From the NCBI GenBank assembly GCA_024742875.1, contig JANSXP010000003.1:124001-188000 (forward strand): a stretch of DNA of 64,000 nucleotides. Direction: 5' to 3'. The position numbers were made by a program, and so were the translations under genes. Below, one piece after another: positions 61,229 through 64,000 of this stretch (position 1 is the stretch's first letter; each line of letters starts with the position of its first letter). The DNA is from Planctomycetaceae bacterium (GTDB taxonomy: Bacteria > Planctomycetota > Planctomycetia > Planctomycetales > Planctomycetaceae). Below the pieces are notes generated by a model. It was not told the origin of the DNA, did no database searches, and worked only from the letters and a program-made list of their open reading frames with translations.

Positions 61229-64000
61229 TTATTCCTCGACGTTCGGTTTTCGGTAGATGAATGAGTCAGAGGTCAGCAGGGACACGATCACTTCATCGAA
61301 GCTGCCATCGCTGTCCTGATACGCGTGATCCGCATCAATCAGTGTCTGAGAATCCGCGAGGGTCTCATTGCGCCCCAGAAAATAGCGAAAGGCATGGCGA
61401 ATGATCGACTGTCGCACGCGTTCTGATCTGGCAAGACGATCAATCAGATCATGGGCATCAACCACATCGCCATCCAGCTCTGGGTCATTTGTGCCGGTCA
61501 GCACACCACGGGAATCCACAGGCAGAGTGCGGTAAACGTCAAGTTTCGCCCCCCACTTCAGCGGCGCCTGTTTGGCGGGTGTGACCAGGTTGACCGGGTG
61601 CTCCAGATTCTCGTCCGTCCGGAACCTTCCAAAATCATCATACATTTCAAACGGCAGCCCCAGCGGATCCATTTTCTGATGGCACCGCCAGCAGTAGGCA
61701 TCGCCCGTGCGTTCTTCCATTCGCTGTCGCAGCGTTTTGTGAGGATCCGGCGGAATGACGGCATCCACGGTGATCGGCACATCGGGAATGGTGCCGGCCA
61801 GCAGTTTTTCACGAATCCACTTTCCGCGATGGATAGGGTCCGTCTCAAGATTCTGAGAATGGGCAATCAGCCAGGCAGGATGCGTCAGCAGGCCTTTTCG
61901 ATGCGGAATCGGAGCCGGCTGCTGCGGCGGGTAGTCCCAGGTTTTCCAGTCGACGTTCCAATAGGATGTGACCTGTTCGCCCCGCATTTGCTGTCCCGTG
62001 CGGCCCAGCACATTGCCACCGTGCCAGAAGCCCATCGGCGATTTCATGTAGGGCATGCCGCTGGCCTGGCCGTCTGAAAAATGCAGTTCAAGGGCGGCCA
62101 TCATGCGTTTCAAAGTGGTCAGCAGTGACTTGTTGTCGCCGCCTTTGACTTTGCGGAATTCCCAGACGGTCAGCAGAAACTCTCTGTGCGGGGCAACGTC
62201 CTCCGGTTCCCACTGCTGCCAGGGCAGGTCCCGAAAGTGCTCCCAGACCCGCCGCAGTTCTGCGGAGGCCGCCTCCATGGCGGCGTTGTCTCCGGAGTGG
62301 TACACAAAAAATCGATCGGTTGTCAGCAGTGTTTCAAAAACACGTTCGTCCTGTTCCAGAATGTGCTCGACCAGCATGTCGGCTTCATCAATCAGTCGAC
62401 TGACGGCCTGCTCATGGCGTCCCGCCCCAAAGCGAGAGTCATCCTTAAAAACTCCCTGCGCCTGTGGGTACCCAAAGAATTCGCGAAAGAACCGCAGCTT
62501 GCGGACGGGCTGACTGGTCACACTGGCGTTCAAATTGGCCGCCTGCACGCCCTCATCAATAAGCGTCCAGCGATCACGGCGGGCCAGCATCCGACGCACT
62601 TCGCGCTCATAATCAGCGCGCGTGCTCAGACGTCCCTGTGCGACCGCCAGCACCAGCCCTTCATCCGGGCTGGAATCGGTCAGCGCATAAGCCAAAGCGT
62701 AGCTGGCATCGCGAGGCGACATCATCCGCCGACCGTGCTCATCCACCGGCCCCTGCCCGAATTCGCTGCGGTAGGCAAACTCCGTGCTCAAAACAAACGA
62801 TTCAATCAGTTTGGCAATCGCCTGCTGACGCCCAAGACGACCCTCATAGCCTTCAAACTGCTGCCGGCTGTCGGCCAGTTCCGTCGGTGTTGGCGGACGC
62901 TCAAAAATCCGTCGGAAAAGTTCGTCAATCATGGCTGCCACCTGAGCGGACGTCGCCCCACCGGCCGCAGCACGCTGCGCTGCAAAATCTGCTTCCCACG
63001 CGTCAAGGCACCTGCGTGCGAGCTGGCGATACGTATCGCCAGGCTCACGGTGCTGCACAATTGCTTCGGTGAGGATGGCCATTTCGCTTTCCTCAAGCGG
63101 CCTGTATGCCGGCGCAGTAAAGCGACCATCCCTGATGTGCTGATACAGCCGGTTCATGTCCCAGGTATCAAAAAAGAGCTTCATCGTGACGATGCGATTG
63201 CGGATGCGGTAATCCGTCACCCCCTCGATGGACCAGTTGGTCTCGCACTGCCGGATGATGCGATCAAACTCGGCCCGCTCCTGGTCGCTGTAGGGCGCCC
63301 ACACGACTTTGCCCTGACGATCCTGCTGCGCTTGATCTGATTGCTCTTTGACTTCCCACCCTGTGCGTTTGCAGGTGGCAATGCCCTGCAGAATGGCGCG
63401 GGTGTCTTCCTGATCGAACCGCCCCAGGAACTCAAGATTTTCCTGTCGCTTCTGAATGCCACTGGTGGAATGCTGCGGCGGACCGGGATACGGAATCTGC
63501 CGATGCGCGATCTTCGGCAGCAGCGCTGCGTGCTGGTTGCCGTAGATTTCTTCGAGCAGGCGATCCAAAAAACCAAAGGTTTCAAGAAACTGACGACGCG
63601 TCTGGAGAGTGGCCCGGTGCTCCAGTTCCTGTGACATCAGTGCGTGCATCGCCGGGTACTGTGCACGCATCGTGTTCTCTGACGACATGTGCGCGGCGAT
63701 GCGTTTCGCGTTGCCCACCATCGTCAGCAGATGGCCTGTCGTCAGTCGACTGTGCGCCGAGTATCTCACGCCAACGGCCTGAGGCAGCAGATAAGGATTG
63801 GTGATGGTGCGACGGAACTTGTCACCACGCTCCGTTTTGGGGCTCCAGTGCACACCGCTGTCTCCGGCAACCGCGTGGCGGACGCCATAGATCGTGCGTG
63901 TCGCCTGGTAATCGAGCAGACGGTTGACGCGTTCGTTGAAGATGAATTCGCTGATCAGCCAGCGACGATCAAAGGTAAAGCCTGGGCGGTCAGCATAATC
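61229..64000 (-). CDS. DUF1588-type planctomycete protein, N-terminus outside window
   Basis: 923 residues are visible, and the frame is open to the right edge, so the start is missing. A GTG at 63851-63853 is only an internal codon: the upstream residues (F-D-R-R-W-L-I-S-E-F and following) continue the protein. DUF1592-like helices occupy the middle (F-V-L-S-T-E-F-A-Y-R). DUF1588 carries A-Y-C-W-R-C-H-Q-K-M-D-P-L-G-L-P-F-E with one CxxCH. DUF1585 closes the protein (D-L-I-D-R-L-A-R-S-E-R-V-R-Q-S). It pairs with the DUF1552 gene downstream and the sulfatase. Confidence 0.88.
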   Translation of the reverse strand, partial: DYADRPGFTFDRRWLISEFIFNERVNRLLDYQATRTIYGVRHAVAGDSGVHWSPKTERGDKFRRTITNPYLLPQAVGVRYSAHSRLTTGHLLTMVGNAKRIAAHMSSENTMRAQYPAMHALMSQELEHRATLQTRRQFLETFGFLDRLLEEIYGNQHAALLPKIAHRQIPYPGPPQHSTSGIQKRQENLEFLGRFDQEDTRAILQGIATCKRTGWEVKEQSDQAQQDRQGKVVWAPYSDQERAEFDRIIRQCETNWSIEGVTDYRIRNRIVTMKLFFDTWDMNRLYQHIRDGRFTAPAYRPLEESEMAILTEAIVQHREPGDTYRQLARRCLDAWEADFAAQRAAAGGATSAQVAAMIDELFRRIFERPPTPTELADSRQQFEGYEGRLGRQQAIAKLIESFVLSTEFAYRSEFGQGPVDEHGRRMMSPRDASYALAYALTDSSPDEGLVLAVAQGRLSTRADYEREVRRMLARRDRWTLIDEGVQAANLNASVTSQPVRKLRFFREFFGYPQAQGVFKDDSRFGAGRHEQAVSRLIDEADMLVEHILEQDERVFETLLTTDRFFVYHSGDNAAMEAASAELRRVWEHFRDLPWQQWEPEDVAPHREFLLTVWEFRKVKGGDNKSLLTTLKRMMAALELHFSDGQASGMPYMKSPMGFWHGGNVLGRTGQQMRGEQVTSYWNVDWKTWDYPPQQPAPIPHRKGLLTHPAWLIAHSQNLETDPIHRGKWIREKLLAGTIPDVPITVDAVIPPDPHKTLRQRMEERTGDAYCWRCHQKMDPLGLPFEMYDDFGRFRTDENLEHPVNLVTPAKQAPLKWGAKLDVYRTLPVDSRGVLTGTNDPELDGDVVDAHDLIDRLARSERVRQSIIRHAFRYFLGRNETLADSQTLIDADHAYQDSDGSFDEVIVSLLTSDSFIYRKPNVEE

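Overview
The window is almost certainly from a planctomycete, most likely of the Planctomycetales/Pirellulales type. It has three separate sets of planctomycete-type cytochrome/DUF1549-DUF1553, DUF1587/1588/1592 and DUF1501/DUF1552 proteins, four sulfatases with export signals, an ECF sigma/FecR pair, Tat-exported proteins and a PEP-CTERM-like C-terminus. No rRNA, tRNA, CRISPR array, insertion-sequence transposase or prophage was recognised. Gene ends are often fused by 4-bp ATGA overlaps, which helps fix several starts.

Layout. 0-13.4 kb: a beta-helix protein cut by the window edge, a Tat protein, an orphan beta-propeller, a FecR/ECF sigma/thioredoxin-like operon, a thioredoxin-PDZ gene read through an in-frame UGA (candidate selenoprotein), an EF-hand protein, and a divergent DUF1549/DUF1553 plus DUF1501 pair. 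Two copies of a module (small HTH gene plus divergent hairpin element with a terminator-like tail) lie about 10 kb apart at 3.2-3.5 and 13.2-13.6 kb. 13.7-18.7 kb: an IclR - DUF1592 - DUF1552 operon. 19-24.4 kb: a cupin lipoprotein, an SPW-like membrane protein, three YHS domains in two genes, a sigma54 activator and a uracil-DNA glycosylase-like gene. 24.5-27.6 kb: an OpuAC-like binding protein and an LLM/SDR/monooxygenase operon. 27.6-30.4 kb: a loosely packed accessory patch with a frameshifted leucine-rich-repeat gene, a DMP19-like lipoprotein and two related hairpin elements.

30.4-34.8 kb: metR divergent from metE, followed by metF, with a MetR-like box between metR and metE. 35-38.6 kb: a YHS/DUF1579-like protein, a LytS/LytTR two-component pair and a VOC protein. 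39.2-43.8 kb: a phosphomannose-isomerase-like cupin, then a MarR, an exported pirin and a double-CDGSH/glutamate-synthase fusion, each preceded by the same ten-base palindrome (one copy with a mismatch). 44-51.6 kb: a sulfatase, then a peptidoglycan amino-sugar salvage set (BadF-type kinase, MurQ, sodium symporter, NamZ/DUF1343) followed by a relic that joins a class A beta-lactamase start to a D-Ala-D-Ala carboxypeptidase end. 51-64 kb: a TetR with two matched operators divergent from an exported heme protein, three more sulfatases, a PEP-CTERM-like protein, and a DUF1552 plus DUF1588-type pair that runs off the right edge.

The findings I consider strongest are the UGA-containing thioredoxin-PDZ gene with a stem-loop starting at the UGA, the duplicated HTH/hairpin module, the MarR palindrome regulon, and the peptidoglycan salvage cluster with its fused relic. 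All functions are inferred by eye from sequence motifs. No database search was run.
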